From: Azospirillum brasilense
GTDB lineage: Bacteria > Pseudomonadota > Alphaproteobacteria > Azospirillales > Azospirillaceae
NCBI RefSeq assembly: GCF_001315015.1
Contig: NZ_CP012914.1
Location: 310,001-374,000 of the forward strand
DNA length: 64,000 bases
Direction: 5' to 3'
Numbering within the stretch: position 1 is the first letter of the stretch; each line of letters starts with the position of its first letter. Below the pieces are notes generated by a model, which saw nothing but the letters and a program-made list of their open reading frames with translations, searched no databases and was not told where the DNA came from. The position numbers and the translations under genes were made by a program. Of this stretch, positions 9,025 through 15,840 are shown in pieces.

Positions 9025-9064
9025 GGCCATCGCAAGAACCCCCTTGCGATGGCCGTTTCTTTTT
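9025..9064 (+). terminator. Intrinsic terminator with no upstream plus-strand gene
   Basis: GGCCATCGCAAG (9025-9036) pairs perfectly with CTTGCGATGGCC (9043-9054) around AACCCC, followed by GTTTCTTTTT. It is a textbook rho-independent terminator on the plus strand. It may end a small RNA or insulate ccmA from upstream readthrough. Confidence 0.75.
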
Positions 9065-9113
9065 GGGGCCGTTTCTGTTTGGCCCGACCTTTTGTGAGGC
9101 CGTTTCTTTTTGG
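9051..9113 (+). repeat. Three copies of a 16-bp repeat before ccmA
   Basis: GGCCGTTTCTTTTTGG at 9051-9066, GGCCGTTTCTGTTTGG at 9067-9082 (directly adjacent) and GGCCGTTTCTTTTTGG at 9098-9113. The first copy is the right arm and T-tract of the terminator, so the repeats look like reiterated terminator tails. Confidence 0.85.
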
Positions 9114-9128
9114 CACCCGGACGGGCTG

Positions 9129-9137
9129 TGCTATAGC
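9129..9137 (+). promoter_or_regulatory. Candidate extended -10 element for ccmA
   Basis: TG at 9129-9130 one base before TATAGC (9132-9137) forms an extended -10, 40 bp upstream of the ccmA start. No clear -35 is visible. It is the only promoter-like sequence close to ccmA. Confidence 0.35.
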
Positions 9138-9176
9138 TCCCCCCGCCCCGTCCACCGCAAGAGCCCGCCCGACGCC

Positions 9177-9866
9177 ATGCCCGTTTTCGCCGGTTCCGCG
9201 CTGACCTGCCTCCGTGGCGACCGGCTGGTCTTCACCGGGCTGGACTTCCGGATCGCGCCGGGCGAGGCGCTGTTCCTGCTCGGCCCCAACGGCAGCGGCA
9301 AGTCCAGCCTGCTGCGCGTCATGGCCGGGCTGCTGAAGCCGATCCGCGGCCAGCTGTCCTGGGACGGCGTTCCGGTGACCGACGATCCCGACGCCCACCG
9401 CGGCCGCATCCATTACGTCGGCCATCTCGACGCGGTGAAGCCGGTGCTGAGCGCGGTGGAGAATCTGTCCTTCTGGGCCACGCTGGGCGGCGCCGCCGAC
9501 CCGCGGGGCAACGCGCTGAAGGCGCTGGACCGGCTGGGCGTGCCGCACATCGCCAACGTGCCGGGGCGCTACCTGTCGGCGGGGCAGAAGCGGCGCCTGA
9601 ACCTCGCCCGCATCATCGCCGCCCCCGCCGCCCTGTGGCTGCTCGACGAGCCGACCGTGGCGCTCGACCGCGCGGCGATCGCCCTGTTCGAGGAGATCAT
9701 CGCGGAGCACCGGGCCGGCGGCGGCATGGTCGCCGTCTCCACCCATGTGGACATCGCCATGCCCGGCGCCGGCGAGCTGCACCTCGATGAGTTCACCCCC
9801 GTCCCTCACGACGGGGACGACGGGGGCGGGGACGACGACGTTTTGGAAGAGGAGGACGCGGCGTGA
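9177..9866 (+). CDS. ccmA: Haem ABC exporter ATP-binding protein CcmA
   Basis: 229 residues from the ATG at 9177. Walker A LGPNGSGKSSLLRV, signature region YLSAGQKRRLNLARII, Walker B LWLLDEPTVALDRAA, H-loop VSTHVDIA. The short single-domain ATPase with the AGQ(K/R)RR signature is diagnostic of CcmA, which with CcmB drives the CcmABCD release of the holo-CcmE haem chaperone in cytochrome c maturation. Its stop overlaps the GTG start of ccmB (GTGA). A start further upstream (9063) would read through the repeat region and is rejected. Confidence 0.95.
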   Translation: MPVFAGSALTCLRGDRLVFTGLDFRIAPGEALFLLGPNGSGKSSLLRVMAGLLKPIRGQLSWDGVPVTDDPDAHRGRIHYVGHLDAVKPVLSAVENLSFWATLGGAADPRGNALKALDRLGVPHIANVPGRYLSAGQKRRLNLARIIAAPAALWLLDEPTVALDRAAIALFEEIIAEHRAGGGMVAVSTHVDIAMPGAGELHLDEFTPVPHDGDDGGGDDDVLEEEDAA

Positions 9867-10528
9867 CCCGCTTCCTGCGCCTGATCGGGCGCGACCTGCG
9901 GCTGGCGCTGCGCCAGGGGTCTGACGCCAGCATCGCCGTGATGTTCTTCGTTCTCTGCGTGGTGCTGTTCCCCTTCGGCGTCGGGCCGGAGCCGAACATC
10001 CTCGCCCGCATCGCCGCCGGGGTGATCTGGGTGGCGGCCCTGCTCGCCTCGCTGCTGTCGCTGGAGCGGCTGTTCCAGAACGACTACGAGGACGGCTCGC
10101 TGGAGCTGCTGTCGCTGTCCACCCTGCCGATGGAGGCGGTGGTTCTGGCCAAGACGCTGGCCCACTGGCTGGTGACCGGCCTGCCGCTGATCGCCGCCGC
10201 CCCGCTTTTGGCGCTGCTGCTGAACATGGACGCGGAGGGGTTCGGGGTGCTGGTGCTGACCCTGCTGGTCGGCACGCCGATCCTCAGCCTGATCGGCAGC
10301 ATCGGCGCCGCGCTGACTCTGGGCGCCCGGCGCGGCGGCGTGCTGCTGTCGCTGCTGATCCTGCCGCTCTACATCCCCGTGCTGATCTTCGGCGCCGGGG
10401 CCATCGACGCCGCGCTGAACGGCCTGACCCCGCGCCCGCATCTGCTGCTTTTGGGCGGCCTTCTGGCCGGCGCCCTGCCGCTCGCTCCCTGGGCCAGCGC
10501 CGCCGCCCTGCGTCAAGCGGTGGAATAA
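9863..10528 (+). CDS. ccmB: Haem exporter permease CcmB
   Basis: 221 residues with six predicted membrane segments and the CcmB pattern: FVLCVVLFPFGVGPEPNILA after the first helix and an acidic EDGSLELL loop. Membrane partner of CcmA in cytochrome c maturation. Translation starts at a GTG overlapping the ccmA stop by four bases. No ccmC, ccmD or ccmG follows: the next gene is trxA on the opposite strand, so the rest of the maturation system must be elsewhere. Confidence 0.94.
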   Translation: MTRFLRLIGRDLRLALRQGSDASIAVMFFVLCVVLFPFGVGPEPNILARIAAGVIWVAALLASLLSLERLFQNDYEDGSLELLSLSTLPMEAVVLAKTLAHWLVTGLPLIAAAPLLALLLNMDAEGFGVLVLTLLVGTPILSLIGSIGAALTLGARRGGVLLSLLILPLYIPVLIFGAGAIDAALNGLTPRPHLLLLGGLLAGALPLAPWASAAALRQAVE

Positions 10529-10540
10529 GCAGCGGCGGCA

Positions 10541-10585
10541 CGACTGCACAGCCCGCGACTGCACAGCCCGCGACTGCAAAGCCGA
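10541..10585. repeat. 15-bp tandem repeat after ccmB
   Basis: CGACTGCACAGCCCG occurs twice exactly (10541-10555, 10556-10570) and a third time with two changes (10571-10585), just downstream of the ccmB stop. No coding role is visible. Confidence 0.85.
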
Positions 10586-10595
10586 TGTCGATGAT

Positions 10596-10620
10596 GAGCC
10601 GCTTTTCCGACAAGCGGCTC
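10596..10620 (+). other. Perfect 9-bp hairpin downstream of ccmB
   Basis: GAGCCGCTT and AAGCGGCTC flank TTCCGAC. There is no T-run, so it is not a standard intrinsic terminator. It may stabilise the 3' end of the ccmAB transcript or act with the terminator that follows. Confidence 0.5.
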
Positions 10621-10662
10621 GACAGAGGGGACCGTGCCTTCTGTACGTGTATCGTGCCAAAC

Positions 10663-10692
10663 AAAAAGCCCCGCCGGAGGGGCGGGGCTTTT
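10663..10692. terminator. Bidirectional intrinsic terminator between ccmB and trxA
   Basis: AAAAA, then GCCCCGCC (10668-10675), loop GGAGG, then GGCGGGGC (10681-10688) and TTTT. A-tract and T-tract on opposite sides let it terminate both ccmAB and the convergent trxA transcript. Confidence 0.88.
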
Positions 10693-10713
10693 CGATCGTC
10701 CGGGGAGCGGGGC

Positions 10714-11037
10714 TCAGAGAGCCTCGTCGACCCACGAGAACAGGGCGGTCTTCGGCAGGGCGCCGATCTTGGTGGCGGCGACGTTGCCGTTCTTGAACAG
10801 CATCAGCGTCGGGATGCCGCGCACGCCGTACTTGGTCGGGGTGCCGGGGTTGTCGTCGATGTTCAGCTTGGCGACGGTGACCTTGCCGCCATACTCCTTG
10901 GCGAGGTCGTCGAGCGCGGGAGCAATCATCTTGCAGGGGCCGCACCACTCCGCCCAGAAATCGACCAGGACCGGACCGTCGGCCTTCAGCACGTCCTGCT
11001 CGAAGCTGTCGTCGGTGACCTTGATGGGATCGCTCAT
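10714..11037 (-). CDS. trxA: Thioredoxin
   Basis: 107 residues with the active site WCGPC (Cys32, Cys35), the buried Asp in VLVDFWAEW and the cis-proline motif RGIPTLMLF. Cytoplasmic thiol-disulfide reductant. The ATG at 11035-11037 is chosen over a start 21 codons upstream because it matches the usual thioredoxin N-terminus. It follows addA on the same strand after about 210 bp; addB-addA-trxA is a familiar alphaproteobacterial order. Confidence 0.97.
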   Translation of the reverse strand: MSDPIKVTDDSFEQDVLKADGPVLVDFWAEWCGPCKMIAPALDDLAKEYGGKVTVAKLNIDDNPGTPTKYGVRGIPTLMLFKNGNVAATKIGALPKTALFSWVDEAL

Positions 11038-11248
11038 GTGACCTCTATGCCTGGGTTCAGGGGCACCGCCGCGCCGATTTTCCACCGGCGGCGGACCCAT
11101 CCCTCATCGGTGGAATTTGCCAAAATGTATGACCGACCCCCCTTGCTGGTCAAGCCGGGGCGCGAATGCGGTCTCGTCAACCCAATCCGCCGTCCCGTGC
11201 AACGCGGCCGGGGGTGAAAAGTTCCATGGGCGGACTATCACGCGCGCC

Positions 11249-14200
11249 TCACTCCGGCAACTCCATCAAAGCGGGGGTATCGGTCCACAGCAGGACGCAG
11301 CGCACCGCCTTGTTCGGGTAGATGGCGCGCAGCGCCGCGCGGTAGGCCTCCATCTGGCGGACATAGACCGGCGGCACATCCTCCGCCCGGACGGGTGGCG
11401 GGCGGTTGGTCTTGTAGTCGACGATCCACACCGCGTCGTCCTCGATCACCAACCGGTCGACCCGGCCCGACAGGGCGCGCCCGGTGACCAGACCGACCAC
11501 CTCCACCTCGGCGCGGGAATTGGGGCCGAACAGCCGGGAAAAGCGCGGGTCGGTCAGGACGCGCATCGTTTCGCATGCGATTTCATCCTGGCGCTCCGCC
11601 GTCAGCTCATGCCCGGGGCGGGCGAGGTAGCGGCGGGCGGCACCCTCCCGCGCGTCGGGCGGCAGGTCGGGCAGGGTCTGCATCAGCCGGTGGATCAGCA
11701 GGCCGCGCTTGAAGCGCGCCCCGTCGTCCTCGCCGAGCGGCGAGCGCATCGCCGGCTCGTCGCCATCCGGGCGGGAGGGGGTGAGGGGGCGGGACGGCTC
11801 CGGCTCCTCCGGCGCGGCGGCGGTCAGCCAGGGCGGGGCTTCCTGCGCCGTCAGCACGCGGCCGGCCCCGGCGCCGTCCGGCTTGGGCACGGCGGTCTGC
11901 GGGTCGGCCAGCCGCCACCCCTCGCCGCTCCAGCCGTCCGGGCAGAGGGTGGAGAAGTCGAAGGGGTGCGGCACGCCGATCTCGCCCATCGCGGCCTCGA
12001 CCAGCTTGTACCAGCAGACGTCGGACGGCTCCTTCCTGCCCTGATAGCCGCAGACGTACAGCCGGTCCTCTGCGCGGGTCAGGGCGACGTACAGCAGGCG
12101 CCTGTACTCCTGGTCGCGGCGGCGGTTGGCGCGGGCGCGGGCCTCGGCGCACAGCGCGTCTTCCTGCGAGCGGCGGGCGGCGAAGAGCGGCACGGCGCAG
12201 CCCTCGTCGGGCCAGAGAATCGGCGGGCTCTGGGTCGGCGTGCCCAGCGTGTCGGGCAGAAAGACGATGGGCGCCTGGAGCCCCTTGGAGCCGTGCACCG
12301 TCATGATGCGTACGCGTCCGCCACCCTGCTCCAGCTCGCGCTTGATCTCCGCTTCGCTGGCCGCCAGCCAGGCGAGGAAGTTCTGGAGGGAGGGCGGCTC
12401 GGTCTTCTCGAAGGCCAGGCATACGGCCAGGAACTCGTCCAGCGGGTCCTGCGCGTCGGGGCCGAGCCGTTTCAGGAGGGCGCGGCGGCCCGACCCGTCC
12501 GGATCGGCGGGGCAGGGGGCGGCCAGCAGCCCGGCGAACAGCTCGTAGGGCGCCAGGAAGTCGGTGCGGGCCAACTGCGCGCCCAGATAGCGGCGGGCCG
12601 GGCGATAGGCCGGGTCGTCCTCCGCCTTGGCCACCAGCGCCCGCCACAGCGTGCCGCGCCGCCCGTGGGCGAGGTCGAAGAGCTGGTCCTCGCTCAGCCC
12701 GATCAGCGGCCCCTTGAGGACGGTGGCCAGCGTCAGGTCGTCCTCCGGCAGCAGCAGGAACTCGCACAGCGCCATCAGGTCCATGACCGCCAGCTGCTCG
12801 GTCAGCACCATGCGGTCGACACCGGCCACCGGAACGGCGCGGTCCTTCAGCGCGCGCACCAGCTCCGTCACGAAGGCGGTGCGGCGGCGGACCAGCACCA
12901 TCACGTCGCCGGGCTGGATCGGCCGACCGCGCGACTCGAGCGACTCGCCGCGCTGGGTCCAGTCGCGGATGGTGTCGGCGATGACCGCGGCCAGCCGGGC
13001 CGACGGCGAATCGGCGGCCTCGCGCTCCACCGGGGGCGCCCAGGCGGGCGGGTCGGCGGCCTCCGCCGGCTTCACCGGGGGCCACAGCTCGACCAGACCG
13101 GCGTGACCCCGGCGGAAGGCGCGGTGACGGATCACCGGGTTCGTTTCGGACGCGACACCATCCTTGGCGCCGTCCAGCCCGAACACCGCGTCCACCGTTT
13201 GCAGCACTGTGGCGGTGGACCGGAAGGAGATGTCCAGCGCCACCGCGTGCCAGTCGCGCTCGGCGGCCTTGGCGCGGGTCTGGAAATGGCGGCGCATCCG
13301 GGCGAATTCGGCGGGGTCGGCGCGCTGGAAGCTGAAGATCGACTGCTTCTCGTCGCCCACGGCGAAGACGGTGCGCGTCGTCTCGCCGCCGTCCCGCGCG
13401 CTGAGTCCGGCGAAGAACTCCTCGGCGATGGAGCCGACGACCTGCCATTGCTCCGGATTGGTGTCCTGCGCCTCGTCGATCAGGATGTGGTCCAGCCCGC
13501 CGTCCAGCTTGAACAGCACCCAGGGCACGGCGGGCACGCCGTCCTTGCCGCGCAGCAGCGCGTTGGCCGACAGGATCAGGTCGTCGTAATCGAGCAGCGC
13601 CTTGGCCTTCTTCTTCGCCTCATAGGCGCTCAGAAGCGACTCGGCCAGCGTCAGCAGGGCGGTGGTGGAGGCGGCGACTCCGGCCGAGCGAACCCGTTTC
13701 ATCAGCGAAACGAGCCGCTCCGCCTCACGCTCCAGCGCCGTCAGGGCGGCGGGGAAGGATGTCGCCGGCTTCTTGGTGATGAGGGTCTTGCGGGCACCGC
13801 CCTCCGCCGTCAGGAAATGGCGGGCGTAGATCTGGAAGGCGCGCACGCGGTTTTCCGCGGCGTCGAGCCAGCTCTGGATGCCGACTCCGCGCTCCTCATC
13901 GGTCTTGCTGCCGGTGGACAGCGCCCGGCAGGCGTCGCGCAGCCCCGTCCCGTCGAAGGCGTGGTCGGCGCAGGCCTCGCGCAGGATGGCCGCCTCGGTG
14001 ATGCCCGGCGGCACGCCCAGCGCCTCGTGAACCGCGTCCACCGCGCCGTCCAGACCATGGAAGCTCTCGAACAGGCGCTGGATTCGCCCGCGCTCGCTGG
14101 CCAGCTCGGCCAGGATGCCGGCGAACTCCTCGGCGTTCAGCTCGGCGGTCAGGCGGGCCATCGCCTTGCCAAGCGGGCTGTCGGGGGCGGCGCGTCCGGC

Positions 14201-14719
14201 GTGCAGCACCTCGTCCCGCGCCTCGGTCAGCAGGCCGGCGGCGGTGCGCTCGTCCATCACCTCGAAATGCGGGGCGAGTCCGGCCTCCAGCGGGAAGCGG
14301 CGCAGCAGCGACTGGCAGAAGGCGTGGATGGTCTGGATCTTCATGCCGCCCGGGCAATCCACCACCTGGGCGAACAGCCGGCGGGCGATGGTGCGGGTCT
14401 CGGCGCTCGGCCGCTCGCCGCAGAGGTCGGCGAGCCGGTCCTCCAGCCCTTCGTCGGGCAGAGTCGCCCAGATGCCCAGCGTGCGGTTGATGCGGATGGA
14501 CATCTCCGCCGCCGCCGCCTTGGTGAAGGTCAGGCAGAGGATGCGCGCCGGCGCGGTGCCGGACAGCATCAGCCGCAGCACGCGGTCGGTCAGCACCTTC
14601 GTCTTGCCGGACCCGGCGGAGGCGCCCACCCACACCGACGACAGCGGGTCGGAGGCGAGCCGCTGCGCGACGTTGGGGTCCAGCGGCAGGTCGCGGATGG
14701 GGAAGTCGAGGACGGTCAT
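11249..14719 (-). CDS. addA: Double-strand break repair helicase-nuclease AddA
   Basis: About 1156 residues. UvrD-type helicase motifs: GASAGSGKTKVLTDR near the N-terminus, ILIDEAQDTNPEQW in the middle, and motif VI YVALTRAEDRLYV. The C-terminal RecB-type nuclease has the catalytic block SGRVDRLVIED...WIVDYKTNRPPP. AddAB resects broken DNA ends and loads RecA. The ATG at 14717-14719 (MTVLDFPIRDLP) is preferred to an upstream in-frame start. It is separated from addB by a divergent unrelated gene, so addA must now have its own promoter or rely on readthrough. Confidence 0.95.
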   Translation of the reverse strand: MTVLDFPIRDLPLDPNVAQRLASDPLSSVWVGASAGSGKTKVLTDRVLRLMLSGTAPARILCLTFTKAAAAEMSIRINRTLGIWATLPDEGLEDRLADLCGERPSAETRTIARRLFAQVVDCPGGMKIQTIHAFCQSLLRRFPLEAGLAPHFEVMDERTAAGLLTEARDEVLHAGRAAPDSPLGKAMARLTAELNAEEFAGILAELASERGRIQRLFESFHGLDGAVDAVHEALGVPPGITEAAILREACADHAFDGTGLRDACRALSTGSKTDEERGVGIQSWLDAAENRVRAFQIYARHFLTAEGGARKTLITKKPATSFPAALTALEREAERLVSLMKRVRSAGVAASTTALLTLAESLLSAYEAKKKAKALLDYDDLILSANALLRGKDGVPAVPWVLFKLDGGLDHILIDEAQDTNPEQWQVVGSIAEEFFAGLSARDGGETTRTVFAVGDEKQSIFSFQRADPAEFARMRRHFQTRAKAAERDWHAVALDISFRSTATVLQTVDAVFGLDGAKDGVASETNPVIRHRAFRRGHAGLVELWPPVKPAEAADPPAWAPPVEREAADSPSARLAAVIADTIRDWTQRGESLESRGRPIQPGDVMVLVRRRTAFVTELVRALKDRAVPVAGVDRMVLTEQLAVMDLMALCEFLLLPEDDLTLATVLKGPLIGLSEDQLFDLAHGRRGTLWRALVAKAEDDPAYRPARRYLGAQLARTDFLAPYELFAGLLAAPCPADPDGSGRRALLKRLGPDAQDPLDEFLAVCLAFEKTEPPSLQNFLAWLAASEAEIKRELEQGGGRVRIMTVHGSKGLQAPIVFLPDTLGTPTQSPPILWPDEGCAVPLFAARRSQEDALCAEARARANRRRDQEYRRLLYVALTRAEDRLYVCGYQGRKEPSDVCWYKLVEAAMGEIGVPHPFDFSTLCPDGWSGEGWRLADPQTAVPKPDGAGAGRVLTAQEAPPWLTAAAPEEPEPSRPLTPSRPDGDEPAMRSPLGEDDGARFKRGLLIHRLMQTLPDLPPDAREGAARRYLARPGHELTAERQDEIACETMRVLTDPRFSRLFGPNSRAEVEVVGLVTGRALSGRVDRLVIEDDAVWIVDYKTNRPPPVRAEDVPPVYVRQMEAYRAALRAIYPNKAVRCVLLWTDTPALMELPE

Positions 14720-14985
14720 GCGCCCATGCTTGACTGCCGCGGGACGGCCAAGCAAGAGCCAAACGTTGATCCTTGCGCTGGGCTTGCGCATCCGGTGCAA
14801 GCGGGAGGAGCGAATCGCCACCGCGACCGGCTGAAACGGCTTGGCGATGGGATGTGAAACATTTTATTTTTCTCCTTAAAGGTGTTATTGTATAGGAAAA
14901 AAAGGCTGAATGGTTGTTTTTGTTGGCATGATTGCGGACGAGCGATGCCGAGAGGAAGTCTGACCGCCACCCCGGGGGAACCATC

Positions 14986-15801
14986 ATGTCCATCACCGCA
15001 CCCGGTTCGGGAAGCACGCTGATCGCGTCCCTTCGCAGCCAGTTCCAGAGCGAATTCGCGGCTGTGAAGAAGGCCTATCAGGAGACGGGCCAGCTTGCCG
15101 GGACGCAACGAACATTCAGGTCCGAGGATGGTGATGTCACGATCAGCCTCAGCGGGCGCAAGCTCGATGACGGACGCGAGGTTTTGGAACTGACATACGG
15201 GATCGGTGGCGCGAAGGGTGCTCTGCTGGGCCGGACTCTGTCCGGTGGCACCAACGACGCGACCGGATTGGCGCTGCCGGCGGACACCCGCTACGGGGGG
15301 ATCGCCGGCAGCGCCAGCACCGAAGCCATCACCAGCTTTGATGATATCGAAGCCTTTGAGAGGGACATGGTCGCCTCGACGTTCGAAACCCAGGACGAAC
15401 GCGCCGCCCACATAAGGCAATGGGGGGTTGGCGACGGTAAGTACGTGACCTCGCGTGAGGAGTACCGCGCCTACAACCGCGTCGAGGAGGCCGCCACCGA
15501 CGCCGCGGCCAAGCTCACCAAACGGATGGGCTTCAAGAACCCCGAGGAGGAGTCGGAATTCTACGCCAAGGCCAACAAGGCGCTCTCAAAGTTCATGCAC
15601 GATGGTGACGATCGGGAACTGGCCGAACTTCTCAAAGGGATGCCGGCCGACACGCTGAAGAAACTCAAGGGCGACCTGTCGGCGACCGACTCGGCAACCC
15701 AGCGCCTCATCGCGGCGCTCAACCGGCGCCTCGAAGGGGGCGCACCGCACGAGTCGCCGGCCAGCCTTTTTTCGGCGAAGTCGCTGAACGTGCTGGTGTA
15801 G
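14986..15801 (+). CDS. Hypothetical protein inserted between addB and addA
   Basis: 271 residues, soluble, no signal peptide or membrane span; not recognised. The first half is Gly/Ser-rich with beta-type segments (DGDVTISLSGRKLDDGREVL); the second half is helical and charged (about 150-240, with ELAELLKGMPADTLKKLKG). The ATG at 14986 is preceded by GGGGGAA six bases upstream. The 100 bp before it is strikingly AT-rich for this genome, which with its opposite orientation suggests later insertion into an ancestral addB-addA operon. Convergent with addB, divergent from addA. Confidence 0.75.
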   Translation: MSITAPGSGSTLIASLRSQFQSEFAAVKKAYQETGQLAGTQRTFRSEDGDVTISLSGRKLDDGREVLELTYGIGGAKGALLGRTLSGGTNDATGLALPADTRYGGIAGSASTEAITSFDDIEAFERDMVASTFETQDERAAHIRQWGVGDGKYVTSREEYRAYNRVEEAATDAAAKLTKRMGFKNPEEESEFYAKANKALSKFMHDGDDRELAELLKGMPADTLKKLKGDLSATDSATQRLIAALNRRLEGGAPHESPASLFSAKSLNVLV

Positions 15802-15840
15802 GCAGAACGGCGACAGACGTGGCGCCGGTCTGAAGGCGCA

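Noticed and set aside
8870..9064. 6S RNA, SRP RNA or cobalamin riboswitch
   Set aside because: The terminator fits an RNA gene, but I could not find the conserved core motifs of these families; kept only as an unassigned candidate.
11117..14857. A plus-strand open frame of about 1246 codons opposite addA
   Set aside because: Shadow of the GC-rich addA gene: Gln/Arg/Gly/His-rich low-complexity translation without motifs, while the minus strand has full helicase-nuclease motifs.
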